Of a DNA stretch of 49,502 nucleotides, positions 24,878 to 33,704 are shown piece by piece (positions within the stretch are counted from its first letter, which is position 1; the number at the start of each line of letters is the position of its first letter). A program made the translations under genes and the position numbers. Origin of the DNA: Paracoccus onchidii (GTDB lineage Bacteria; Pseudomonadota; Alphaproteobacteria; Rhodobacterales; Rhodobacteraceae); the NCBI RefSeq assembly GCF_028294535.1, contig NZ_JAQBIE010000027.1:1-49502 (forward strand), written 5' to 3'. Below the pieces are notes generated by a model. That model was not told where the DNA came from and searched no databases. It worked only from the letters and a program-made list of their open reading frames with translations.

Positions 24878-26385
24878 CAGCGGTCCTCCTTTGGTTTGGT
24901 CTCGTCGTCATCGGGGTCGGTGGCGCCGTCTTCATCATCGTCCTTGCCGTTCGTGGCGTCGGCGCGATCGCCAACAGCCTCGCCCTTCGGTCCCTGCGCG
25001 GGCGAGCCAGGGCGGCGGAAATCGAGGCCCAACGCGGCTTCGCGTTTCCGTTCGGCCGCGATCTCGCGGTCGACCTGTTCCGCGTCGTAGCCGCGCTCGG
25101 AGATGGCCTGGCTGCGGGATTTGAGACCGGCCTCGATCTGCAGGATCTCGGCCGAGGCGTCCTTCATCGGATCGACCCAGTCCCAGCGCGTCGGCAGCCA
25201 GCTGACGGCCTGAAACACGCGCCGGTCGCGGTCATAGCCGGGCAGGTCGATGGCACCGGACAGCACCGCCAGATCCAGCCAGCGCTGCCAGACCGGGCGG
25301 CAGAGCTGATGGACGATCACACTGTGCTGGATCGCCGAGACCCGGCGGCGGAAGTCCAGCAGCGCGACCCTCGTGTTGGAGAAGTTCCCGCGTGCCGCAT
25401 CGCCGGTCAGGTAAGGGTAGGGAATGCCCAGCGCGGCTGCGATCTGCAGCAAGGTTCGGTATTGGAAGGGCTCATAGGTCGAGCCGGAGTCGGGCGTGGC
25501 GGGTGTCGAGACATCCTCGCCCGGGTCCAGCCGGACGACCTGGCCGGGCTCGACCTCCAGATCCTCTTCGGCCGGTTCCAGCGGGGTTTCCGGGGCAGGC
25601 GAGGTGATGAACATCGCGAACATCGCCGCGGTCTTCTTCCGCTCCAGCTCGGCATCGTCATAGAGATCCAGCGTGAAGAGTTTGACGATGGCCGGTGCGA
25701 AACGGGAGACGCCGCGCAGCTGGCCGGCCTCGACAGGGTCAAGGACGTGAATGATCTCCGAGGCAGGCACGCGGACTGTTTCACCCACCAGCCCCGGATC
25801 GGTCATGTCGCCCGGATGGCGGCGCAGCAGGTGATAGGCGATGCGCCGCCCGATGCCGTCGAATTCGATACCCTGTCGGATGGTCCCGCCGCCGGGCAGT
25901 TCCCGGTTCAGATCCATCGGCAGCATCTCCGAGGGCAGCATTTGCAGCTGCAGCGGCACGGAGAGCCCGTCTTCGGGGCGGCGCGGGCGGAGCCGCAGAA
26001 ACACCTCGCCCGTCAGGAACAGTTCGCGCGCGGCACGGCGCTGGAGGCCGTAAAAGTCCGTCAGCCCCTCGGCATCGGCCTCATCCGTCCAGGCGTGCCA
26101 GAGCTTCTGCAGCGTTTCCTTCTGGCCTGCGTCTGCAATCGAGGACGATGGTTTGATGCCGTCGCCGACCACATTGCTGGCGAAGGCCTCCACCGCGCCC
26201 GAGGCATAGCCATTGTTCCGCGCCAGCCAGCGGGCCCGCGCAGTGATGGTCTCGCCCGCGCCCGCGATCAGCGTGTTCACATGGGCGCGGGATGCCCGGA
26301 ACCCGCGCAACCGGCGGTGTGACTGCGCCGCGTCGAACCCGCCGATGATCGCCCCGAGGCGCGCCCGGATGCCGTCAAGCGCCAT
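24877..26385 (-). CDS. Portal protein (lambda gpB family)
   Basis: The 502-aa protein shows lambda-family portal features: ITARARWLARNNGYASGAVE, NVVGDGIKPSS, LTGEVFLRLRPRRPEDGLSV, and IIHVLDPVEAGQLRGVSRFA. The C-terminus is acidic and rich in D/E/K. It would form the dodecameric DNA gate. It ends at the protease start with a 1-bp overlap and follows the gpW-like gene. Confidence 0.92.
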   Translation of the reverse strand: MALDGIRARLGAIIGGFDAAQSHRRLRGFRASRAHVNTLIAGAGETITARARWLARNNGYASGAVEAFASNVVGDGIKPSSSIADAGQKETLQKLWHAWTDEADAEGLTDFYGLQRRAARELFLTGEVFLRLRPRRPEDGLSVPLQLQMLPSEMLPMDLNRELPGGGTIRQGIEFDGIGRRIAYHLLRRHPGDMTDPGLVGETVRVPASEIIHVLDPVEAGQLRGVSRFAPAIVKLFTLDLYDDAELERKKTAAMFAMFITSPAPETPLEPAEEDLEVEPGQVVRLDPGEDVSTPATPDSGSTYEPFQYRTLLQIAAALGIPYPYLTGDAARGNFSNTRVALLDFRRRVSAIQHSVIVHQLCRPVWQRWLDLAVLSGAIDLPGYDRDRRVFQAVSWLPTRWDWVDPMKDASAEILQIEAGLKSRSQAISERGYDAEQVDREIAAERKREAALGLDFRRPGSPAQGPKGEAVGDRADATNGKDDDEDGATDPDDDETKPKEDR

Positions 26386-26388
26386 GGA

Positions 26389-26601
26389 TCAGAGCCCTTT
26401 CGTCGCCACGGTGCCCCAGCGCCGACGGCGGGTCGCACCAGTTGCGCGGGCGATGCGGGCTTCCAGATCGCTGATCGCGGCTGCCAGTTCGGCATCAGAG
26501 CCATAGGTCAGGGTCTTGCCGTCATAGCTGACAGAACGAAGCCCGCTGAAGCGGGCCTCATGCAGGGCCGAAAGCAGCGCCCGCATCCGGTCGATCTCCA
26601 T
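26389..26601 (-). CDS. gpW-like head-tail joining protein
   Basis: The 70-aa protein (MEIDRMRALLSALHEARFSG, VSYDGKTLTYGSDAELAAAI, GATRRRRW) matches the gpW family in size, helix-strand pattern and place between terminase large subunit and portal. gpW fits below the portal after packaging. Confidence 0.8.
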   Translation of the reverse strand: MEIDRMRALLSALHEARFSGLRSVSYDGKTLTYGSDAELAAAISDLEARIARATGATRRRRWGTVATKGL

Positions 26602-26604
26602 CTC

Positions 26605-28647
26605 TCACCTCATGAAACGCGGAGTATAGGTTTGCCGCTTGCGGCGTGGCGTGGTTGGTGGCGCACCGGCCTGCCGGGCAGGCGGCTCTGCGGTGGGCAC
26701 GGAGTCGTCCGTAAAATGGGCTGCGCCCGCATCCGGTACTGGAGGCGAAACGCCCGCCTGATCCTCCAGCTGCCGCCACATGCGTTCGTCCCAGCGGTCG
26801 GCACCCATGATCCAGGCGGCGGCGCGGGCATAGACGCGGGTGTCGAGCGCCTCGTTGCGTTCGCGCAGCTTCTGCCATTCCTGCCGGGCATAGCCGCGCT
26901 TGTTCCGAACCGTGACCAGCTGTTCGGCGACCAGTTGCTTCAGCCATTCGCTGTCGGCCCAGTCCGGCAGATGGATCATGCCCGGCGGATCGGGCCGGTC
27001 CTCCTCGGGCCGTTCCAACCGCAGGAAGCGATAGGTCTCGATCTTGAAGGTGGCGGTCGCCACCGACCACAGCCGGGCGCCCCGGCGCAGGCGTTTGCCG
27101 CCCACCGTCGCATCGACGAAGGTCGGGCCGGAAACCGGCGTGGCGCGATTGAAGCCCTCGAGACCCTTGACCGGCACGACCTGCTCGAACCCCTGCGCCC
27201 GCGCCCAGGCATAGACCGCTGCCGCCTCGTAGCCGGTATCGATCGCCAGTTTTGCAATCGGCATGACCGCGCCATGGGCGTGCTGCCAAGTACGGCCGAG
27301 CAGCTTGGTCAGTTCCGCCCATGCCGCCGGGCTGTCCGGCCCGCCCGGAATGACGACGTGATCGACCAGCCAGCTCTGCAGCCCGCGCCCCCAGGCCCAG
27401 ATATCGACCTCAATCCGGTCCTTCTGGATGTCGGCCCCGGCGGTCAGGAACAGACCGCCTTCGGGGATCTGCGCCGCGAAGGCTTCCCGGCGATCCGCCA
27501 GCCGCTGCCATTCCGGTGCCTCGCCGCGCTCGACCCAGGTCTCACCCAGCAGCGTGTTGCGCGCCGCGCGCAGCATCTCGTCATTGCCCTGCGCGGCCAG
27601 CCATTCCCGGGCGATCTGCTCCCAGCTCTTCCAGCCGATGGGCGAATAAAGCGCCGAGAGGTGATAGCCGACATGGTGCGGGTCAGTTGAAACCGCCATC
27701 GCGCGCCATTCGCCTGCCTCCAGCATGGCGGTCTTGTGATGCTCGGCGATCAGCGCCTCGCAGGCATTGCAGGCATAGGCGGTGGTCTCGGGCTTGGCCT
27801 TCTCCCAGCGCAGACGTTCGAATTCCAGCCATTGCATCGCGCCGCAATGCGGGCAGGGCACGAAATAGCGCCGCTGGTCCGAGGCCTCGAATTCCTGCTC
27901 GATCCGGCTCAGCCCCCGGATCGTCGGGGTCGAGACCAGAAACACCTTTCGGCGATGCGCAAAAGTGGTGCTGCGCGCCTCGGCCAGCGTCACCGGATCG
28001 CCCTCCTCATCGGCGGAGGGCGGATAGGCGTCGATCTCGTCCAGAAACAGATAGCGCGCGGGCATCGACCGCAGACCGGTGGCCGAGTTCGCCCCGGTCA
28101 GCACCAGAATGCCGCCCGGGAATTCCTTCGACAGCATCGAATTCCCGGCATCGCGGGATCGCGCCGGGCTGACCCTCTCACGAAGCGCAGGCGAATCCGA
28201 AATCAGCGGGTCGAGGCGTCCGCGCGAGGCGCGTTTGGCCATCTCGACCGTAGGCAGCACCGCCAGCATCGGGCCGGGGGCGTGGTGAATGACAAAGCCG
28301 ATCCAGTTATTCCCGGCCTCGGTGGCACCCACCTGCGCAGCCTTCATGAAGCTGATGCGCTGCGCCGGATGGCCGGGCGAAAGCGCATCCATGATCTCGC
28401 GCAAGTACGGCGTCCGCGCCGTGCGGTAGCGCCCGGGTTCGGCCGCCGCCCGTGACGACAGCCAGCGGTGTCTGTCGGCCCATTCCGACACCGTCAGATC
28501 GGGATCGGGCCGGATGCCGCGCGACCAGGCGCGCAGCATATCATGGGCGCCGTCGAAACTCAGATCGGGGCTGTGATCATCGCTCCCATCGTCATCATTC
28601 AAGACAAACCTTGAGGTCGGCGAGGGCGGTGAGCTGGTCTCGGACAT
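26605..28647 (-). CDS. Terminase large subunit (lambda gpA family)
   Basis: The 680-aa protein has VSEWADRHRWLSSRAAAEPG, the ATPase region RISFMKAAQVGATEAGNNW (Walker A-like) and RYLFLDEIDAYP (Walker B). A zinc-type CPHCGAMQ ... ACNACEAL pair follows, then the nuclease half with KLAIDTGYEAAAVYAW. It is a gpA-type packaging ATPase/nuclease, which usually implies cos-site packaging. The ATG lies inside the small-subunit gene (53-bp overlap). Confidence 0.92.
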   Translation of the reverse strand: MSETSSPPSPTSRFVLNDDDGSDDHSPDLSFDGAHDMLRAWSRGIRPDPDLTVSEWADRHRWLSSRAAAEPGRYRTARTPYLREIMDALSPGHPAQRISFMKAAQVGATEAGNNWIGFVIHHAPGPMLAVLPTVEMAKRASRGRLDPLISDSPALRERVSPARSRDAGNSMLSKEFPGGILVLTGANSATGLRSMPARYLFLDEIDAYPPSADEEGDPVTLAEARSTTFAHRRKVFLVSTPTIRGLSRIEQEFEASDQRRYFVPCPHCGAMQWLEFERLRWEKAKPETTAYACNACEALIAEHHKTAMLEAGEWRAMAVSTDPHHVGYHLSALYSPIGWKSWEQIAREWLAAQGNDEMLRAARNTLLGETWVERGEAPEWQRLADRREAFAAQIPEGGLFLTAGADIQKDRIEVDIWAWGRGLQSWLVDHVVIPGGPDSPAAWAELTKLLGRTWQHAHGAVMPIAKLAIDTGYEAAAVYAWARAQGFEQVVPVKGLEGFNRATPVSGPTFVDATVGGKRLRRGARLWSVATATFKIETYRFLRLERPEEDRPDPPGMIHLPDWADSEWLKQLVAEQLVTVRNKRGYARQEWQKLRERNEALDTRVYARAAAWIMGADRWDERMWRQLEDQAGVSPPVPDAGAAHFTDDSVPTAEPPARQAGAPPTTPRRKRQTYTPRFMR

Positions 28648-29188
28648 GGGCTTCCAGCACCCTCTGCAGCACCCCGGTGCCGATGCTCATTGCTTCTCCG
28701 GTGGTCTTTTCCATCTCGGCGGACAATTCCGCCGCCATGATCGCGGCGACGCGGGCGGGCCAGGTCACCCAGGCATCGCGTTCCTGCCGGGCTAGGCGAA
28801 AGACCAGCGTCTCGGCCCGCGCCCGGTCGACCAGCACGCCCTTCTTCTTCTGGATGGCGATCTGGCGTTCCTGCGCCTGATAGACCGTCAGCGCCGTCCG
28901 GGCCTTCAGGTAGGAGGAACTGTCACCCGGGCCGGAGATCGACGGGGCGGTGAGGTTGGTATCGGGCCGCGACGCCCGTTCGGATGTCGCCGCCTGCCGC
29001 GCGGTGCCGCCCTTCGACCGGATCTGCTGATCCGGATCGGTGGTCGCCGCGCGCCTTGCGTCCGACGCCGCCGCGTCGATGGAGCCATCGGCGAAGAGGA
29101 CCAGCCGGCCGCTCTTGCGCGCTTTCTGGATCGCCCCGCGCGACAGCCCGGCATGGGCCGCATAGGCCCGTTCGCTCATGCCCCGCAT
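28595..29188 (-). CDS. Terminase small subunit (Nu1-like DNA-binding)
   Basis: The 197-aa protein begins with a helix-turn-helix-like segment (YAAHAGLSRGAIQKARKSGR). A variable linker and a helical C-terminus (RAETLVFRLARQERDAWVTW) follow. Such proteins recognise the packaging site and load the large subunit. An alternative ATG is at 29179. The 120 bp between this start and the rightward gene at 29311 should hold divergent promoters and perhaps cos. Confidence 0.75.
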   Translation of the reverse strand: MRGMSERAYAAHAGLSRGAIQKARKSGRLVLFADGSIDAAASDARRAATTDPDQQIRSKGGTARQAATSERASRPDTNLTAPSISGPGDSSSYLKARTALTVYQAQERQIAIQKKKGVLVDRARAETLVFRLARQERDAWVTWPARVAAIMAAELSAEMEKTTGEAMSIGTGVLQRVLEAHVRDQLTALADLKVCLE

Positions 29189-29310
29189 GGGTGCCGCCGA
29201 AGATGATGGTGATGTGCATCAGAAAGCACTGTTATTGCTCCGAATTCTCTACACTTCAGGACGCCCCAGAGCGATGCTGCATCAACGAAACGCAACTCCC
29301 GGAGACCGAA

Positions 29311-29538
29311 ATGACCCGCAAGCCCGCCCGAACCAACGACGCCGCCCTCGCTGCCTTCATCGCGAAGAAAGCCGAAATCGACGCCATGCTGGCCCGGTTG
29401 CTGGCGTTCAGCGAGGATCATTTCGGCGCAGATCCCGAACGTCTGAACTGGGCCGACGTTGGCAGCCTCGAATATCAGGCGAACCTGCTGAAGCAGATCA
29501 GCGATTTTGCCTTCGGCGAGGGCGAACACGCCGCCTGA
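29311..29538 (+). CDS. Small hypothetical phage protein (75 aa)
   Basis: ATG 29311 has CGGAG about nine bases upstream. The protein (MTRKPARTNDAALAAFIAKK ... LEYQANLLKQISDFAFGEGE) is helical and acidic, with no recognised domain. It is the first of two rightward genes that run against the rest of the phage, divergent from the terminase and convergent with the methyltransferase. The frame is open upstream, but that sequence is antisense to the small terminase. Confidence 0.62.
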   Translation: MTRKPARTNDAALAAFIAKKAEIDAMLARLLAFSEDHFGADPERLNWADVGSLEYQANLLKQISDFAFGEGEHAA

Positions 29539-29633
29539 CCGGCTGGCAAGTGGCGCCCGCCACGCCCCGGATAACGGGGCCCGGCTCCGTAGAAGCCGAC
29601 CGCAGCCTGCGGCGGCGATGCACGGAGACAGAC

Positions 29634-30164
29634 ATGACGAAACTTACCGACACCCAAGCCCTGATCCTGACCCGGGCCAGCGCCCGGCCGGGCAATCTCG
29701 CGCTGCCGTTGCCCGAAGGGCTGCATGGCGCCGCCGCGAAGATGGCCATCAGCCGGATGATCAAACTCGGCTTCATCGAGGAGGTCGAGGCCAACCGCCG
29801 GCGCAATGAGCCGCTCTGGCGCGAGACCGGCGATGGCCATGGTACGACATTAATCGCCACGGATGCCGGGATGGACGCCATCGGCATCGATCCGGTTGTG
29901 GTCAAGACCATGGCCGCGCTGCGCGATGCCAAGCCCGAGGCCATCGCCGCCGCCCAGCGCCCCGGCACCAAACAGGCGCAGCTGATCGCCATGCTGCAGG
30001 CGTCTGAAGGCGCGACCATCGCCGAGATCGCTGAGGCGACGGGCTGGCAGCACCATAGCATCAGGGGCGCCATTTCCGGATCGCTGAAGAAGAAGCTGGG
30101 CCTGACTGTGACATCCGAGAAACTCGCCGAGAGGGGCAGGGTCTATAGGCTGAACTCGGCCTGA
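29634..30164 (+). CDS. DUF3489 domain protein (176 aa)
   Basis: The protein starts MTKLTDTQALILTRASARP and has two winged-helix-like parts: GAAAKMAISRMIKLGFIEEV and, at the C-terminus, KQAQLIAMLQASEGATIAEIAEATGWQHHSIRGAISGSL (here split: KQAQLIAMLQASEG and ATIAEIAEATGWQHHSIRG). The latter is the DUF3489 signature. A DNA-binding regulatory role is likely but untested. It forms a two-gene rightward unit with the 75-aa gene. The frame is open upstream to 29178 but the ATG at 29634 fits the family start. Confidence 0.78.
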   Translation: MTKLTDTQALILTRASARPGNLALPLPEGLHGAAAKMAISRMIKLGFIEEVEANRRRNEPLWRETGDGHGTTLIATDAGMDAIGIDPVVVKTMAALRDAKPEAIAAAQRPGTKQAQLIAMLQASEGATIAEIAEATGWQHHSIRGAISGSLKKKLGLTVTSEKLAERGRVYRLNSA

Positions 30165-30793
30165 TGTGGCGCCGCATCACCCATCTTCCAGCAACTGATG
30201 CGCCAGAGTTCGGAGCGCATGCGCGGCAACCAGTGGGACCACGCCATTGCCGCAGAGGCGGAGCCGGTCCACCCTGCAGGCCAGCCCATCAGCGCCTCGA
30301 CGAATAGCGGGTTCAAGGTCCGGCGCTGATCGCAAATATCGGGTCCAGCCATCGGCGTCGTGAGGACCTGGCGGCCAAGGAGGCCTTTGACCGGTGTGTT
30401 CGCAAGGCTGGTCGCCCCATCCTTGTGGTCGCGCGCCGTCGGCGTCATCCACATCCGGCTGGCATGGGTTAGATCGGCCGATTTGCGATTGCCCGCGCTC
30501 GGTTTGTTGCCGTCCGTCGCCAGCGGCGTCGGCCAGTCCCGGGCCATGCCGTCCAGCCCCTTTTCGTGTTTCCGCACACCGCCCCGGCTGCGAAAGCTGT
30601 CGGTCTGCGGCGTTGGCCACATCGCCGCCCTCGTGGCGAGGTTCATCCCGTGCTTGCCCGCCGCCTGTGATGGCGTCGGTTTCGTCTGCCGGTTCTCGTT
30701 GGCGCTGGCCCGGGGCGTCGGCCAGAGGCGCATGATCTCGCTGCGATTGCCGCCACTCGAACGGGTGCCGGAGCAGGCGCGCGGGGTCGGCCA
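30143..30793 (-). other. Overlapping second reading frame with WPTP repeats inside the C5 methyltransferase gene
   Basis: In the +1 frame relative to the methylase, about 216 codons stay open. They read WPTPRACSG, LWPTPRASANENRQTKPT, MWPTPQTDS, DWPTPLATDGNK, MWMTPTARDHKDG, and near the end LNPLFVEALMGWPAGWT. These are hallmarks of a protein type I recall from phage genomes near or within Dcm-like genes. The LADA words of the methylase frame and the WPTP words come from the same DNA (CTGGCCGACGCC). It may be a frameshift product or an overlapping gene; an ATG at 30733 could start it. Confidence 0.45.
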
Positions 30794-31358
30794 GCTCGTC
30801 GCCTTCCCGGATGGCGAGGATGAACAGGCGTTCCCGGCGATGGGGCGCGCCGACTTCCGCCGCCGTAAACAATCCCGCCGCAAGGCGGTAGCCCATGCCG
30901 ACCAATCCGCTGGCGACTTCGGGGAAGCCGAGGCGGAGATGATGAGCGACATTTTCGAGAAAGACGAAGGGCGGTTCGGCCTCGCCGATGATGCGGGCGA
31001 CATGCGGCCAGAGATGGCGGGGATCCTCGGTGCCTCGGCGCTTGCCCGCCACGCTGAACGGCTGGCACGGATAGCCCGCAGAGACGATATCCACCGCGCC
31101 GCGCCAAGGCTTGCCGTCGAAGGTGGCAATGTCGTCCCAGATAACAGCCTGATCCAGGGCCGCGTCCGCCATCCGCGCCACGAGAGTGGCCGCAGCGTAG
31201 GTCTCCCGCTCGACATGGCCCACAGTTCGATATCCGGGCAGGGCGAGGGTGAGCCCGAGATCGATCCCGCCCGCGCCGGAGCAGAGGGAGAGGCCGAAGA
31301 GGCAGGTGTCATCGGCCCCGGAATCGCGTCCGGGGGCAGGTAAAGCCAGGTCATTCAT
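30177..31358 (-). CDS. DNA cytosine-5 methyltransferase
   Basis: C5-methyltransferase motifs are in order: I LFGLSLCSGAGGIDLGL (residues ~20-37), IV SAGYPCQPFSVAGKRRG with catalytic Cys, VI FVFLENVAHHL, VIII GAPHRRERLFILA, and X LCGNGVVPLVAAHALRTL at the C-terminus. Between about 205 and 345 lies a polar, repetitive stretch with LADA/VANA words in place of a clear target-recognition domain. The same DNA is open in a second frame with conserved-looking content (see next entry). There is no restriction enzyme gene beside it, so it is likely an orphan phage methylase that protects or regulates phage DNA. It sits 4 bp downstream of the adenine/cytosine-N methyltransferase gene. Confidence 0.88.
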   Translation of the reverse strand: MNDLALPAPGRDSGADDTCLFGLSLCSGAGGIDLGLTLALPGYRTVGHVERETYAAATLVARMADAALDQAVIWDDIATFDGKPWRGAVDIVSAGYPCQPFSVAGKRRGTEDPRHLWPHVARIIGEAEPPFVFLENVAHHLRLGFPEVASGLVGMGYRLAAGLFTAAEVGAPHRRERLFILAIREGDELADPARLLRHPFEWRQSQRDHAPLADAPGQRQREPADETDAITGGGQARDEPRHEGGDVANAADRQLSQPGRCAETRKGAGRHGPGLADAAGDGRQQTERGQSQIGRSNPCQPDVDDADGARPQGWGDQPCEHTGQRPPWPPGPHDADGWTRYLRSAPDLEPAIRRGADGLACRVDRLRLCGNGVVPLVAAHALRTLAHQLLEDG

Positions 31359-31362
31359 TGTC

Positions 31363-32616
31363 TCAGCGTCGGTTGGCGGTCAGGTCGGCGAAGCTCTGGT
31401 CGGTACCCTCCAGCACCGCAGCCTGGCCGGTCAGGTTCTGCCAGCGGGTGATGGCGACATCGACATAGGCGGGGTTCAGCTCGATCCCGTAGCAAACCCG
31501 GCCAGTGGTCTCGGCCGCGATCAGCGTAGTGCCGGAACCCATGAAGGGCTCATAGATCGCCTGCCCGGGGCTGGAATTGTTCAGGATCGGCCGACGCATG
31601 CATTCGACCGGCTTCTGGGTGCCATGCGCCGTTTCGGCATCCTGATCCTTGTTGGCGATCTGCCAGAGCGTGGTCTGCTTGCGATCCCCGGCCCAATGGC
31701 CTTTGCCGCGTTTCTTCACCGCATACCAGCAGGGCTCGTGCTGCCAGTGATAGTCGCCCCGGCTGAGGACCAGGCGGTCCTTGGCCCAGATGATCTGCGA
31801 GCGGATATCGAAACCGGCCGCGATCAGGCTGTCGGCGACGGTGGTGGCGTGCAACGCGCCATGCCAGACATAGGCGACATCGCCCGGAAACAGCGCCCAG
31901 GCCTCGCGCCAGTCGGCGCGGTCGTCGTTCAGCACCTTGCCGGTGCGTTTGGTCGCTGAGGCGCCGGACTGGTTGCGCCATGACGGATCGTATTCGACGC
32001 CATAGGGCGGGTCGGTCACCATCAGCAGCGGGCGGACATCGCCCAGCAGTTTGGCGACCACATCGGCCGATGTGCTGTCGCCGCAGATCAGCCGGTGCGG
32101 CCCGAGCTGCCAGAGATCGCCCGGCACCGAGACCGGATCGGCTGGCGGTTCCGGCACCTCGTCTTCGCCCTCGGCGGCACCATCTTCGCCGAGATCCGGA
32201 TCCTGCAGCAGGGCTTCCAGCTCGTCCTCGGCGAAGCCCAGCAGCGACAGATCGAAGTCATCGGCCAGCAGGCCCGCCACCTCGTCGCGCAGCAGCGCCT
32301 CGTCCCAGTCGCCGAGTTCGGTCAGCTTGTTGTCGGCGATGCGATAGGCCCGGCGCTCCGCCTCGTCGAGATGGCCCAGCCGGATCACCGGCACCTCATG
32401 AAGCCCCAGCTCCGTCGCCGCCAGCACCCGGCCATGGCCCGCGATCAGCTCGCCATCGTCACCGACCATGCAGGGTACCGTCCAGCCGAAGCGGGCCATG
32501 CTGGCGGCAATGCGCGCGACCTGATCGGCCCCGTGCATCTTGGCGTTCCGGGCATAGGGGCGCAGCCGCTCGATCGGCCAGAACTCGATCTGGCGCGGCG
32601 CAAAGGCGAGGTCCAT
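31363..32616 (-). CDS. ParB-domain / DNA N-methyltransferase fusion protein
   Basis: Residues 1 to about 110 are a ParB/Srx-like domain (WPIERLRPYARNAKMHGADQ, ELIAGHGRVLAATELG). The rest is an N6-adenine or N4-cytosine methyltransferase with motif IV DPPYGVEYDP and, further on, motif I FMGSGTTLIAAE, the order of the beta (permuted) class. HGTQKPVECM and YGIELNPAYVDVAITRWQ are also typical. Phage-encoded fusions of this type modify phage DNA. It is followed 4 bp later by the C5 methyltransferase. Its upstream region carries the GGTGGATTCC repeats. Confidence 0.9.
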   Translation of the reverse strand: MDLAFAPRQIEFWPIERLRPYARNAKMHGADQVARIAASMARFGWTVPCMVGDDGELIAGHGRVLAATELGLHEVPVIRLGHLDEAERRAYRIADNKLTELGDWDEALLRDEVAGLLADDFDLSLLGFAEDELEALLQDPDLGEDGAAEGEDEVPEPPADPVSVPGDLWQLGPHRLICGDSTSADVVAKLLGDVRPLLMVTDPPYGVEYDPSWRNQSGASATKRTGKVLNDDRADWREAWALFPGDVAYVWHGALHATTVADSLIAAGFDIRSQIIWAKDRLVLSRGDYHWQHEPCWYAVKKRGKGHWAGDRKQTTLWQIANKDQDAETAHGTQKPVECMRRPILNNSSPGQAIYEPFMGSGTTLIAAETTGRVCYGIELNPAYVDVAITRWQNLTGQAAVLEGTDQSFADLTANRR

Positions 32617-33011
32617 GGAGTGAGGAGGTCCTGTGGTTTTGGGCGGCTTCAGGGCGGGTGGATTCCGGTGGATTCCGCTGGCGGTGGCTTCCGCGAACTG
32701 GATCCCGCAGGTGGCTTCCTGGATCCCGCCGGAATCCAGCAGGAATCCACCCCTGCGGAATGCTCAAAGCCTTGTTTTATTGGTCGAAACACCGCTCGGT
32801 TGGCTCAGGTGGATTCCGGGTGGATTCCCCGGCGAAATCGCCTGACGCTGGCAAACTTCTGCGCTGCGCCCCCCCGAATACGGATCGCGCCGGGGAGGAA
32901 CCATGGCAGGGGGGTAGGGCTGGAAGGGTTTTGCGAAAAGCGCCTGATGGGGTCCATTCTCCGGGTGCTCGTCTTCGATGTTTGATGTATGAGTCAAGAG
33001 GGGCAGCTCTG
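32617..33011. other. 395-bp noncoding region upstream of the methyltransferase pair
   Basis: No credible gene on either strand. It carries the GGTGGATTCC repeat cluster (32657-32828) in its left half, and should contain the leftward promoter of the methyltransferases and any terminator of the early operon ending at 33012. Confidence 0.55.
32657..32828 (+). repeat. Cluster of GGTGGATTCC repeats
   Basis: Exact copies at 32657-32666, 32667-32676, 32808-32817 and 32819-32828. One-base variants (GGTGGCTTCC) lie at 32683-32692 and 32710-32719, and an inverted copy (GGAATCCACC) at 32742-32751. They are arranged as two closely spaced pairs flanking the variants. The layout suggests a multi-site binding region such as an operator array or second origin. 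Confidence 0.7.
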
Positions 33012-33704
33012 TCAACAGGGCTCGTTGCCAAATTGTTCGCGTCTTGGTCGGGGCGCCCACGGTTGCCGTTTCGGCATAGCATCGGTGACCTCGATGCTCC
33101 GCAGCATGCCCCCTTCGCGCAGTCCTTCCCGCACCCAGCCGAGCGCCAGCCACCACCGCTCGTAATGGCGATGCGCGGCGTCGATCTGGTCGGGGTGCGG
33201 CGAGAACGTGACCGGGCAGGCACGCAGTTCCACCGTCCGCCACTTGCCGCGTGACAGCACGCGTACCGTGCCGACGGCGATGGTGATCGAGCGTTCGCCA
33301 TGCTGGTTGCGCTTCATCTCGACCGGCACGCAGCGGGGCACGGCGCCCGGCATCCAGTCGGGCGTCATGCCGGCGCGCGCCAGCTCGGCGATGCGGATGG
33401 CCATGCGCAGACCACCGAGCGACGTCGGCAGGCCCGCGACACAGGCGGCGATCACCTCGGCATCCTCGTGCGTCGAACTGTCGGGCTTGTACCGGCCACC
33501 ATCGATGCGGCAGCCCAGCGCGGCGCGTTGCATCAGCACGTATTCGAGGCCGAAGCCGGGACCGTCGCCGCGTTCGGAGTCGGGCGGCTCGGGCAGTTCC
33601 AGCCGGGCCTTCTCGGTCCGGAAGGCCCATTCCAGCACCTGCTGGACGCCAAGCGTGCGGCGGATGCGGGATGAGCGGTTCGGGAAGCGTGCATGGATGC
33701 TCAT
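33012..33704 (-). CDS. Hypothetical phage protein (230 aa), last gene of early operon
   Basis: I do not recognise it. The protein (MSIHARFPNRSSRIRRTLGVQQVLEWAF ... RHYERWWLALGWVREGLREG, quoted in part) is basic, has a conserved-looking C-terminal helical segment YERWWLALGWVREGL and no membrane segment. Its ATG overlaps the O-like gene stop by 4 bp. As the last gene of the leftward early operon just before the methylases and late genes, a late-gene activator or antiterminator is possible, but that is position-based inference. Confidence 0.6.
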   Translation of the reverse strand: MSIHARFPNRSSRIRRTLGVQQVLEWAFRTEKARLELPEPPDSERGDGPGFGLEYVLMQRAALGCRIDGGRYKPDSSTHEDAEVIAACVAGLPTSLGGLRMAIRIAELARAGMTPDWMPGAVPRCVPVEMKRNQHGERSITIAVGTVRVLSRGKWRTVELRACPVTFSPHPDQIDAAHRHYERWWLALGWVREGLREGGMLRSIEVTDAMPKRQPWAPRPRREQFGNEPC

